Shown here piece by piece: positions 20,060 to 28,765 of a stretch of 64,000 bases of DNA. Both the position numbers and the translations under genes were made by a program. Within the stretch, counting starts at the first letter, position 1; the number at the start of each line of letters is the position of its first letter. Under the pieces are notes generated by a model that did no database searches, was not told the DNA's origin, and saw only the letters and a program-made list of their open reading frames with translations. The stretch comes from Stieleria bergensis (GTDB taxonomy: Bacteria > Planctomycetota > Planctomycetia > Pirellulales > Pirellulaceae): assembly GCA_007745635.1 (NCBI GenBank), contig CP036272.1, positions 62,001 to 126,000 of the forward strand, in the 5' to 3' direction.

Positions 20060-23000
20060 ATGATTCGATTCCGATGTGGTTTGCATCTCTTGATCGCAGC
20101 CGTCTTGTTCTGTTCTGGTGTGATGCTGACCTCTGATGTCTCGGCTGCTGATCGGGCCAAGATCCTGCTGATTGGCAAGCGTCCCGACCATCCGCACGGC
20201 TCGCACATGTACATGCATGTCAGCAAAGTGCTGGCGAAGTGTTTGCAGAACAATGGTCCGATCGAAACCGTGGTCAGTGAGGGTTGGCCCGAAGACGCAA
20301 AGGTCTTGGAAGGCGTTAAAACCATTGTCTTGTACTCCAACCCCGGTGCAGAGTTCTTGTTGGATGGCCCCGGTGCTCCGGCATTTCATGAACTCATGCG
20401 CTCCGGCGTCGGCTTGGTCACCCTTCACTGGGCGTCGGCCGTTTATCAAAGGGACGAGCCTCGCTTGGGCGGCGATTGGGGCAATTACCTGGGTGGCTAT
20501 TGGGTCTCCAACGTTGGACTCAGTACCGACAAATCGAACTTACAGCAGCTCGTGCCCGAACATCCGATTTGCCGCGGCTGGAGTGAGTACGAACTGCACG
20601 ATGAATACTATTTGAACCCGACCATCAAGGCGGCAACGCCCTTGCTGCAAGTCAGTACCAAGGGGCAAGGCGTTGTGGTTGGTTGGGCCCATCAGCGGGC
20701 CAACAATGGACGGGCCTACGGGACCACGCTGGGGCATTTCTATCGCAATTTCCAGCAGGAAGCGTTTCGGCGAACCCTGGTGAACGCGATTTTGTGGACC
20801 GCGCACCTGCCGGTGCCGCAGGAAGGAGCCAACGTGGACATCGATCCGGTCTGGTTGGCGCTGCCGCCGGATCCCAAGGCCAAGCCAAAGGTCTCGGCGA
20901 ATCTGCGCGATCCAAATCTGGTGGCCTGGTGCATTGTCCCCTTTGATGGGAAGAAACGTGATCCAGCACAGCGCGCCAAGATGCTGGACGAAATCGGCAT
21001 CAAACGCGTCGCCTATGACTGGCGTGCCAACCATGTGCCCACGTTTGAACAGGAGATCCTGGAATACAAGAAGTATGGCATCGAATACTTTGCGTTTTGG
21101 GGACAACATGATGCGGCGTTTGAGCTGTTTAAAAAACACGATCTGCACCCACAGATCTGGCAAACCGCGCCTTCGCCTCCAGCGGACTCTCAACAGCAAC
21201 GCGTTGCCAAAGCGGCCAGTCAACTGCTACCGCTGGTCAAGCGAACGGCTGCGATGGGGTGCAAGCTGGGGCTTTATAATCATGGTGGCTGGGGCGGTGA
21301 GCCGGAGAATCTGATTGCCGTTTGTCAGTACCTCCGACAGCAGCATGACGCCGATCATGTGGGCATCGTTTACAACCTGCACCACGGCCATGGTCACCTC
21401 AATCGTTTCGCTCAAGCGCTTGCCGCGATGAAGCCCTTTTTGCATTGCCTGAACTTGAATGGCATGGAGACCGATGGCGACAAGCATGGCAAAAAAATTC
21501 TGCCGTTGGGTGTGGGCACGCATGATGTGAAATTAATTCAAACGATTTCTGCCAGCGGTTACCAAGGCCCCATCGGGATCATCGGTCACACTCAGGACGA
21601 TGTGCGCGAACGCTTGCAAGACAACTTAGACGGACTGCACTGGATCTTGCCCCAGCTCCAGGGCAAGCCGGCTGCGAAGAAGCCTCAGCCGAGAACCTAT
21701 GACGCGGCAGCATTCGCTGAGCCGCCCCCGACCTATGTGAACGCGCCGGACGAACCAGCAGCGGCCAACAAGGTGGTTCAAGATTATTCTGCCGACTTGG
21801 TGCAACAACTGGTCAAGGAAGCCCAGCAACAGGGCAATGCGGTCAATGGACTGGTCGCGTTTACCGATCAGCGTCTGGCCTGTGCTTCGTGTCACAAAAT
21901 CGGACAGCACGGTGGATCGATCGGTCCAGATCTGTCGACGATCGCTGGCAAGCGGACGCCAGCTGAATTGGTCGAATCCATTTATTGGCCCGCCCGTCAC
22001 ATTGAACCTCAGTATCAAGCCGTGGCTGTCCTGGACGATGAAGGCAAGCTCGTGCAAGGATACGTGGTTCGCGAAACCGACCAGGCAATCACACTGCGAG
22101 ACATCAGTCAGCCACAGAGTGAACCGATCAGCATCGACCAAGATCGTATCGAATACGTTCGCAAGATGGGATCGTTGATGCCGGAGAACTTGGTGGCCAG
22201 CATGTCTCACCGTGAGCAGTTGGATTTGCTGCGTTTTTTGTTTTCCTTGGGCCGCGACAACACCATCGAATCGGCTGTGATTGATGGGGCAATGAAGAGT
22301 GCCCAGTCTCATGATCATGGTCCAGTGGAGTTTCCAATCACGCAACAGCCATTGCAGCCAGAGCTGTGGCCAAACTGGCAGCACGCTGTGAATCGTGATC
22401 GCATTTATGACTTTTATGCCAAGCAGGCGGATCATTTTCGCCGCGCCCCCAGGAAGCCCAAGCTAATCAGTTCCTATCCAGGTTTGGACGGTGGCAAGCA
22501 AGGTCACTGGGGGAATCAAAACGACAATGTCTGGGCTGACGATCGTTGGAGTGAAACCGATCTGGGCAGTCTGCTGGGAGGTGTGTTTCGCGGCGCCGGG
22601 CCAGCTGTGACTCGCGGCTATTGCTTTCGGGATGCGTCCCGGTTTTCAGCGTGCTTTGACATCGATCGGCTCCGCTACACAGCCGTTTGGAAAAAGGGTT
22701 TTGTGGCATTGAGTGATCGCCGACATGGGTTCATGGGCGGTTTGACTTTGCAGGGCGCTTTGGATCCAGCGACGACCAAGTCGGTTGCGGAGATTCCCGC
22801 TAGCATGCTTCAGGGCGCTGAGACGCCGCCGCTTTATCAAGGCCTTTATCGCAGTGGATCGAAGGTCGTTTTTGCCTATTCTGTCGATGGCAATTCCTAT
22901 TTGAGTTCATTGATCAACCGCCAAGGCACGCTTCACCGCGTCGATCAGCCCGCCAAGCAATCTTCGCTCGCCAAGCTCGTCGCCAATCCGGTTCCAGAGT

Positions 23001-24844
23001 GGCCGCAGACGTTTCAAACTGAAATCACTTTCGGCGACCAGGATGGAGAGGGCGGGCAGGCTTATGTGGTCGATACGATTGCATTGCCTAAAGACAATCC
23101 ATGGAACGCGCTGATGTTTATCAGTGCACAGGCGTTCTTGCCCGATGGTTCGGCGCTGGTTTGTACGATGCAGGGTGATGTTTGGCACGTCACAGATTTC
23201 CAGTACCCCAGCCGACACGCAACCTGGCGGCGGTTTGCTGCGGGACTGCATCAACCGCTTGGCATGTGGATCGACGAAGATGGCATCTTTGTCCAATGTC
23301 GAGATCAGATCATGCGACTGCATGATCGCAATCAGGATGGCGAAGCGGACTACTACGAGTGTTTCAGCAAATGTTTTGTCAGCTCAGCCGGTGGACACGA
23401 TTATATCTGCGGCCTGCAACGCGACGCAGAAGGATACTTTTACACAGCGTCGGGTAATCAAGGCTTGCTCAAGATTTCGCCTGATGGCAGGTCAGCCAAG
23501 GTGATCGCGACGGGCTTTCGAAATCCAGACGGTTTGGGCTTAACGCCTGACGGCATGGCAACGGTGCCTTGTTCAGAAGGTGGTTGGACTCCGGCTTCAA
23601 TGGTGTGTGGCGTTCCAACGGCTGATCGCGACACGCCTCTGCATTATGGTTATCGCGGCCCGGTAAATGATCGGGCTCCTGAAGTGCCGCTGGTCTATCT
23701 GCCGCGCGGGATTGATAATTCTGCCGGTGGGCAAGTGTTCGTTGACAGTGACAAGTGGGGGCCGGTTCAGGGGCAGTTGATTCACACTTCGTTTGGGACT
23801 GGAACGCATGCATTGGTGCTTCGAGATCAAGTTGGCGACCAGTGGCAAGGCGCGGTGGTCCCGCTGGCGGGAGACTTTCTGTCTGGCACCCATCGGGCTC
23901 GCTTTCATCCGGTCGATGGACAGTTGTATGTCAGTGGCATGCAAGGCTGGGGAACGTACACCCCGGACGATGGTTGTTTTCAACGTGTTCGATACACCGG
24001 CCAAAACGTCCAGCTGCCCGTTGGATTCAAAGTGCATCAGAATGGCGTGGCGATTCGGTTTTCTCAGCCGATCGACAAGCAGGTTGCCGAGCAAGTTGGC
24101 AATCATTTTGCCCAGGCCTGGAACTACCGATACAGTTCGGCTTACGGTTCTCCCGAGTTTTCGCCCTCGCAGCCAAGCATTCCTGGCCATGATCTGTGGC
24201 TGATCAAGTCCGCTCATGTGGTCGATGATGGTCTGACCCTGTTTTTAGAAATCCCGCAACTTCAGCCCGTCAATCAGTTGCATCTGTTGTTGCAAGTGTC
24301 AGCGGAACAGCAGCGAGAAGTGTTTGTGACCGTGAACGCTTTGGATCAGCCACGGCTAGAGATCCCCGGCGTCGAGAGTGCGTCCAAGCATGTTCAGCCG
24401 CATCCGATGCAACGTGACATGGCGATGTTGAAACATGTGCAGGTCAATCCGTTTGCCAAGAAGATCAAAGGTGCACGAGCGGTTGAGATCGCGACGGCGG
24501 ACAATTTGACTTATGCCACGCCATTATTTGAAGTGCAAGCCGGTGAGGCGGTGGCGTTGACCTTGGTCAATCCAGATGTTGTGCCACATAACATCGCGAT
24601 CGTGAAGCCCGGCGCGCTGGAGGACGTGGGGCGGCAGTCGGATCGTTTGATCTCGGATCCTAATGCGGCGTTTCGGCATTACGTGCCTGATTCACCCAGC
24701 GTGATTGCGTACACCGATGTGGTCACGCCTAAGCAGCGGTTCACGATTTACTTCAAGGCACCAAAGAGACCGGGCCGTTACCCCTTTCTGTGCACGTTTC
24801 CAGGGCACTGGAAAGTGATGAACGGCGTGATGGTGGTGAAGTGA
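20060..24844 (+). CDS. Multidomain exported fusion: ThuA, TIM barrel, cytochrome c, beta-propeller, azurin-like cupredoxin
   Basis: A 1594-residue protein whose start (MIRFRCGLHLL) begins a clear signal peptide ending near VSAAD. In order: ThuA-like glutamine-amidotransferase fold (about 30-255, ILLIGKRPDHPHGSH); sugar-isomerase-type TIM barrel (about 290-545); planctomycete heme-binding domain with C608-A-S-C611-H612; a DUF6797-like and soluble-dehydrogenase-type propeller region (about 750-1350); and a C-terminal type-1 copper domain. The copper ligands are visible as His1510 (VVPHN), Cys1578, His1583 and Met1587, with exact azurin spacing (C-x4-H-x3-M). It looks like a self-contained periplasmic sugar oxidase whose electrons could pass from heme to copper. 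The order of electron flow and the substrate are inference. No partner gene is adjacent on the strand. Confidence 0.85.
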   Translation: MIRFRCGLHLLIAAVLFCSGVMLTSDVSAADRAKILLIGKRPDHPHGSHMYMHVSKVLAKCLQNNGPIETVVSEGWPEDAKVLEGVKTIVLYSNPGAEFLLDGPGAPAFHELMRSGVGLVTLHWASAVYQRDEPRLGGDWGNYLGGYWVSNVGLSTDKSNLQQLVPEHPICRGWSEYELHDEYYLNPTIKAATPLLQVSTKGQGVVVGWAHQRANNGRAYGTTLGHFYRNFQQEAFRRTLVNAILWTAHLPVPQEGANVDIDPVWLALPPDPKAKPKVSANLRDPNLVAWCIVPFDGKKRDPAQRAKMLDEIGIKRVAYDWRANHVPTFEQEILEYKKYGIEYFAFWGQHDAAFELFKKHDLHPQIWQTAPSPPADSQQQRVAKAASQLLPLVKRTAAMGCKLGLYNHGGWGGEPENLIAVCQYLRQQHDADHVGIVYNLHHGHGHLNRFAQALAAMKPFLHCLNLNGMETDGDKHGKKILPLGVGTHDVKLIQTISASGYQGPIGIIGHTQDDVRERLQDNLDGLHWILPQLQGKPAAKKPQPRTYDAAAFAEPPPTYVNAPDEPAAANKVVQDYSADLVQQLVKEAQQQGNAVNGLVAFTDQRLACASCHKIGQHGGSIGPDLSTIAGKRTPAELVESIYWPARHIEPQYQAVAVLDDEGKLVQGYVVRETDQAITLRDISQPQSEPISIDQDRIEYVRKMGSLMPENLVASMSHREQLDLLRFLFSLGRDNTIESAVIDGAMKSAQSHDHGPVEFPITQQPLQPELWPNWQHAVNRDRIYDFYAKQADHFRRAPRKPKLISSYPGLDGGKQGHWGNQNDNVWADDRWSETDLGSLLGGVFRGAGPAVTRGYCFRDASRFSACFDIDRLRYTAVWKKGFVALSDRRHGFMGGLTLQGALDPATTKSVAEIPASMLQGAETPPLYQGLYRSGSKVVFAYSVDGNSYLSSLINRQGTLHRVDQPAKQSSLAKLVANPVPEWPQTFQTEITFGDQDGEGGQAYVVDTIALPKDNPWNALMFISAQAFLPDGSALVCTMQGDVWHVTDFQYPSRHATWRRFAAGLHQPLGMWIDEDGIFVQCRDQIMRLHDRNQDGEADYYECFSKCFVSSAGGHDYICGLQRDAEGYFYTASGNQGLLKISPDGRSAKVIATGFRNPDGLGLTPDGMATVPCSEGGWTPASMVCGVPTADRDTPLHYGYRGPVNDRAPEVPLVYLPRGIDNSAGGQVFVDSDKWGPVQGQLIHTSFGTGTHALVLRDQVGDQWQGAVVPLAGDFLSGTHRARFHPVDGQLYVSGMQGWGTYTPDDGCFQRVRYTGQNVQLPVGFKVHQNGVAIRFSQPIDKQVAEQVGNHFAQAWNYRYSSAYGSPEFSPSQPSIPGHDLWLIKSAHVVDDGLTLFLEIPQLQPVNQLHLLLQVSAEQQREVFVTVNALDQPRLEIPGVESASKHVQPHPMQRDMAMLKHVQVNPFAKKIKGARAVEIATADNLTYATPLFEVQAGEAVALTLVNPDVVPHNIAIVKPGALEDVGRQSDRLISDPNAAFRHYVPDSPSVIAYTDVVTPKQRFTIYFKAPKRPGRYPFLCTFPGHWKVMNGVMVVK

Positions 24845-24860
24845 GTTCACGGAGACTCAC
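24841..24860. terminator. Hairpin spanning the stop codon between convergent genes
   Basis: GTGAGT (24841-24846) and ACTCAC (24855-24860) form a 6-bp stem that includes the TGA of the fusion gene. No T-run follows, so an intrinsic terminator is doubtful. It sits in the 42-base gap between two convergent genes, where transcripts must end. Confidence 0.25.
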
Positions 24861-24886
24861 TGGTCAGCGCTGCCAGCTTGCCTGGC

Positions 24887-26224
24887 CTATTTGCGGGGCA
24901 GAGCGTCTAGGTTGACTTCTGGACGCGTTTTTGATGCAGGCGTGACTTGGAAGCGGCTGCCGGGTTTGGTGGTTTCACTGAAGAAGCCACAATTGCGAAG
25001 GAAGAAATGATTGCCTTCGCTGCCACCGGCAAAGTCCAAGCGTTGTCCGCGTCCGCCAGTGGCGTCAACCGAGAACGATGCGCTGTCGCAGGAGTGCCAT
25101 TGGCCTTCGCGATCAACCACCCAGATGTTGCCGTAGTCGACCTTGCGCTCGAACTGTCCAAAGCTGGGGCTGAAGTTTTCCAGGAAGCTATGGAAGCCCG
25201 TCAAATAGGTCTTCGTCTTGGGGCGTTTGAAGCTAGCCACCAATCGCCATTCGTCTTTGGCTTTGTCACCAAACCAGCAGGTGTATGCGGTTTCGGTTTC
25301 GCTGACAGGTTTGACTTCGGTTAGGAACCGATACGTGCGTCCGGCGACCCAAGGGTATTGCATGTAGCTTTGACCGCCGGAGCCTTCGTTGCCGAACTGA
25401 CCGATGTGAACTCCGTCGCCCTGGCCCAGCAATTGAATGCGTTGGTCGGCGGGAATGTCTCGCGGGTTATCGGTTTTATACGGACTCCAAACGGAGAACA
25501 GCACGCGCCGTTCGCTGGGGCTGTTGACTTGCATGCCAAAATAACCTTGGCCAAAGCCATTGGCCATGAAGTACGACCCGATGGGATCCATGCCTTCGGG
25601 GACAGTCAGTTCACTGTAGGCGTATTGGAGCTTGCGATCGCGTGGTACCGAATAACGCAGGTGGACCGATGGGCCGCGACGACCCCAATAGAACATGTTG
25701 CCGTCATTGCTCTGGACGAAGTCTACTTTCAGATCCGCTGTGTCACTTTCGACGATGATCTCACCAAGCGTTGCAGAGCCCTGGCCGATGGCTTTGATGT
25801 TCAATTCGACGTAGCCTGCTGCTTTGACGTTCACGTTGCCAATCGCAGCACGCTGATCAGTGGCCTGACCAAGATCGCTAACAAATCGTTCGCCATTGAT
25901 GGTTGTCACGGCTTTGACAGCGCCGTTGCTGACGGCTTTGGCAAAAGACAACTGGAGCTCAGCGGGATTGCTGATTCGAAAGTAGGCGCTGAATTCGGCC
26001 GCGCCTTTTTCTTCCGCTGCGGCTGTCAAACGCAGGCCACTTCGTGCATCGATCGCGCGGCCATCGCGAGGGCTGGCCGGGAACGAGTTACCCGCCAAGG
26101 GGACAGACCATCGTTTGGCAGACTGTTGTTGGGCAGTTGCCACGTTGAAGCTGGCAAGGCCAGAGACGCCACCGACGAACAGGGAGAGTGCAGTGATCAG
26201 AAAGCGCGCGGTGCTTGAAGTCAT
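24887..26224 (-). CDS. Exported DUF3472 (plus DUF5077-like) protein
   Basis: A 445-residue exported protein with signal peptide ending near NVATAQQQ. The first half (about 45-175) looks like the DUF5077 beta-sandwich. From about 180 come the DUF3472 hallmarks: GPSVHLRYSVP, SYFMANGFGQGYFGMQVNS, RRVLFSVWSPY and GFHSFLENFSP. Members are thought to bind carbohydrates, but no reaction is established. The start at 26224 is ATG and directly begins the signal; the codon further upstream that would extend the frame is TTG. It is convergent with the ThuA/azurin fusion gene. Confidence 0.85.
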   Translation of the reverse strand: MTSSTARFLITALSLFVGGVSGLASFNVATAQQQSAKRWSVPLAGNSFPASPRDGRAIDARSGLRLTAAAEEKGAAEFSAYFRISNPAELQLSFAKAVSNGAVKAVTTINGERFVSDLGQATDQRAAIGNVNVKAAGYVELNIKAIGQGSATLGEIIVESDTADLKVDFVQSNDGNMFYWGRRGPSVHLRYSVPRDRKLQYAYSELTVPEGMDPIGSYFMANGFGQGYFGMQVNSPSERRVLFSVWSPYKTDNPRDIPADQRIQLLGQGDGVHIGQFGNEGSGGQSYMQYPWVAGRTYRFLTEVKPVSETETAYTCWFGDKAKDEWRLVASFKRPKTKTYLTGFHSFLENFSPSFGQFERKVDYGNIWVVDREGQWHSCDSASFSVDATGGRGQRLDFAGGSEGNHFFLRNCGFFSETTKPGSRFQVTPASKTRPEVNLDALPRK

Positions 26225-26378
26225 CTTGGTAGGACCCTTGGCATTGATTTTGAAAATCGGCAAAGACGCCGGATGCAGCCCCTAAAGGTAGTCCAGATGC
26301 CAACGATTGCGATGGCTTTTTCTGTCGCTAGATAGCCAGTGTGTTGCGGTTTTCTGACACGAACGGCTGTGGCGCTTG

Positions 26379-26397
26379 CCGCTGTTTTTGTCAGCGG
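26379..26397. repeat. Hairpin upstream of the DUF3472 gene
   Basis: CCGCTG (26379-26384) pairs with CAGCGG (26392-26397) across TTTTTGT. It lies between the methyltransferase stop and the DUF3472 start, both on the minus strand. The 283-base gap also holds two imperfect copies of TTAAAAA followed by a GC-rich block (about 26406-26440). Confidence 0.35.
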
Positions 26398-26507
26398 TGG
26401 CCTATTAAAAAGCCGGGCCTGTTAAAAAAACGGGGCTGGCGGCCACCGGCGGATGCAAACACACGCTAACGCGATGACGGTGTGCTTCGCAATGACGGTG
26501 CGCCGCG

Positions 26508-27347
26508 CTATTTGACTGCGACGATATAGCAGATCCAGCTGGGATCACTGTCGGCTGCCCCACACCGGTGCCAGCCACCGTCAAGATCGGGGTCGTCGGG
26601 ATTCTCACGTTCCCAGTACACATGGCTTTCCCGAAAGCCTGCTTCAGCGAGCAGTTCACGGACTTCAGGAATCGTCCAAAACCGCCAGTGGTACTGAAAC
26701 GCTCGACGCATGCGACTGCCATCAGCGAACTTAAACGAGATTGAAAAGTCGGCGTCGGCGGTCACGGGATTGAATGATTCTTGTGTCCAGTGATACTCGA
26801 AACCACGCTTGCCTTTCTTGATCGTGCGTTTGTCGGTGTTGCCTTCGCTGTAGCAATCACCTCCGCCCATCATGTCCATCACCATCACACCTTGTGTGTT
26901 CAGGTGGTTGTAGGCGGTTTGAAAATAGTCCAGCACCAGTTGTCTGGTTTTAAAGATCCAAAAGGAAAAGTTCTGAGCCGCCAGGACATCGACGGTTGGT
27001 GTGTTGCCTGCGCGAACGTCTTGTTCCAGCAGGTGCACGCGGCGTTGCTGCGCTGGCTTCAATGGTTCCAGATTATGCTTGCGACCCCATTCTAAGGTTT
27101 CGCTACACAGATCGATTCCATAAGCAGTGCGTCGCTGGCTGCTGGCTGCCCAATGACAACAGATGGCAAAGGTGCCACAAAAGTCTTCGCGCAGTGAGAG
27201 AGGTTTGTGTTTGTAAGCGTCTCGGAAGGCTTGATCAAAGAACTCGACTTCGTGTTCAGGCGTTTGGACAGATTGCTGATACAGATCAAACTTGTCAGCG
27301 GTCGCAGCCATCGTCGCCACACGTTTGCTTGATTTGCGTTTTGCCAT
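26508..27347 (-). CDS. Class I SAM-dependent methyltransferase
   Basis: A 279-residue cytoplasmic protein with a Rossmann methyltransferase fold. Motif I appears as LREDFCGTFAICCHWA, followed by the acidic end of strand 2 (AYGIDLCSETLEWG), a motif near VHLLEQDVRAG, and VMVMDMMGGGD. The N-terminus is rich in Lys and Arg, as in nucleic-acid or small-molecule methylases, but the substrate is not evident. The start ATG at 27347 gives the expected fold with little extension. The neighbours do not suggest a pathway. Confidence 0.8.
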   Translation of the reverse strand: MAKRKSSKRVATMAATADKFDLYQQSVQTPEHEVEFFDQAFRDAYKHKPLSLREDFCGTFAICCHWAASSQRRTAYGIDLCSETLEWGRKHNLEPLKPAQQRRVHLLEQDVRAGNTPTVDVLAAQNFSFWIFKTRQLVLDYFQTAYNHLNTQGVMVMDMMGGGDCYSEGNTDKRTIKKGKRGFEYHWTQESFNPVTADADFSISFKFADGSRMRRAFQYHWRFWTIPEVRELLAEAGFRESHVYWERENPDDPDLDGGWHRCGAADSDPSWICYIVAVK

Positions 27348-27550
27348 GTTGTTGCATCAAAATTGAATTGAGCGAGAAAAGCAAGCAAGTTGCTGAGCGT
27401 ACCGAGTCCCAACAAAGGTTCCCAGGCAATCTGCTTTGCAGCAAACTGCATTGGCATCAGTGATACAGCGATCGTTGGCGCTGGCATCATTTTGCACAGC
27501 GCGTGATCGTCGATCCTTTTGCGAGTGACGCAGCGAGGGTCGCAGCGAGC

Positions 27551-28690
27551 CTAGCGGCGAGCCATCCGCCGCGCGATCGCTTCGGTGGGCAGCGGCATGA
27601 TCTCGGCAGGACCGCTGGGATTGAACAACGCTTCGTCGCGCGATTCGGTATCCTCGGGACGTTCATAGGTGACCAAGTAGGCACCGATGATGTCGCCGGA
27701 CTTTTCGTAAATCGGTGGCCAGAATTCTTCACCGCGGATGGCGAGTGTTTTGGCCAGCAAACGCGTGGCTCGACCAGAGAATCCGCTCAGCACCATGTCC
27801 AGACGGCCCAAAGCTTCTCGATAAATGTAGAACACCAATGCGGTGTCCTTATTTGTTCCGCCAGCGAACTCCCAGGTCCCGTCATTCTTTTCAAAGTAGA
27901 AACCAGGTTGAGGCGCGTCTTCGTTCTTGCTGAGCCGTGTCCCGGCCGAAGCACTGTCTGGTTTCGGATCGGTGTCGCGGTAGCGCAAAAAGAACGGGCA
28001 GGATCGAGCCGAGACATCGTCAACGTCATCTTCGGTCACATAAGGCGTGCAACCAAACACGTCGCTAAAGAGCAGTTCCACGACGGGGTTGCTCTTGATG
28101 CTGCCGACGCAGATCATGCCGCGGTCCCCAGTGTCGTCGATGTAGCTTTCGAAGACGTCGTGAGCGCGGGAGCGGACGTCCTGAAGGTCGACCTGTCCGG
28201 GGCTCCAAACCAGCGTTTGTTGAAAACGGTCCGGCATGGGCACTTCGCGGCCGGCTGTATCGCCTTCGCTCTCTTTGTGCTTGGCCACGCCGCCAAGGGT
28301 GGACACGCCGCTCAGGACTTCGCCGACCAGAACGGAGTCACTGGCAACGACCGAAGCGCCTTCGGGAGTTGGGTTGGAATCCGTTGCCCGAACGCCAATC
28401 ACCAATTCAATCTCTTTGCGACGCGCAATCAATTCCCAGAAGTTTTCTGGATTAACAGCGAACAACGCACCAGGCAGTTGGTCGGCAGTGGCATAGCCTT
28501 GATCGATCAGGTAGTCACAAAGTCGCGAAAGTGCATCCAACGGAATGTACTTGGCTTCGTTCTTCAGCAATGAAGCGACTTGGTGGCGATCGAGCCCGGT
28601 GTGTTCGACAATTGACTTGATCGTACCAGGTCGTTTCCGACGATCCGGTGTGTGCCCAAGAAGTTCAGCCAAGCGAAATGCGTATCTCAT
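27551..28690 (-). CDS. Helix-turn-helix regulator with an unassigned C-terminal domain
   Basis: A 379-residue protein. Residues about 19-65 form an XRE-like helix-turn-helix (IKSIVEHTGLDRHQVASLL). The rest is a soluble alpha/beta-looking domain with GMICVGSIKSNPVVELLFSD and GTWEFAGGTNKDTALVFYIYR. I do not recognise it; the GSxxSNPVxE stretch resembles a nucleotide- or ligand-binding loop. The start at 28690 is chosen because AAGG lies 6 nt upstream; an upstream ATG at 28756 is less likely. It follows the APC permease gene with about 75 bases between, so it may regulate that transporter or sense its substrate. The regulatory role is inferred from the HTH alone. Confidence 0.7.
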   Translation of the reverse strand: MRYAFRLAELLGHTPDRRKRPGTIKSIVEHTGLDRHQVASLLKNEAKYIPLDALSRLCDYLIDQGYATADQLPGALFAVNPENFWELIARRKEIELVIGVRATDSNPTPEGASVVASDSVLVGEVLSGVSTLGGVAKHKESEGDTAGREVPMPDRFQQTLVWSPGQVDLQDVRSRAHDVFESYIDDTGDRGMICVGSIKSNPVVELLFSDVFGCTPYVTEDDVDDVSARSCPFFLRYRDTDPKPDSASAGTRLSKNEDAPQPGFYFEKNDGTWEFAGGTNKDTALVFYIYREALGRLDMVLSGFSGRATRLLAKTLAIRGEEFWPPIYEKSGDIIGAYLVTYERPEDTESRDEALFNPSGPAEIMPLPTEAIARRMARR

Positions 28691-28765
28691 TTCCAACCTT
28701 GTGTTTGAAAAGTGCTCTGCGGATGCTGCGTTCCGTGCAAGCCGCTTCCATTTCAATAAGTGTTG

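Noticed and set aside
26379-26397. Intrinsic terminator for the methyltransferase gene
   Set aside because: The stem is real but no T-run follows on the minus strand; recorded only as a hairpin.
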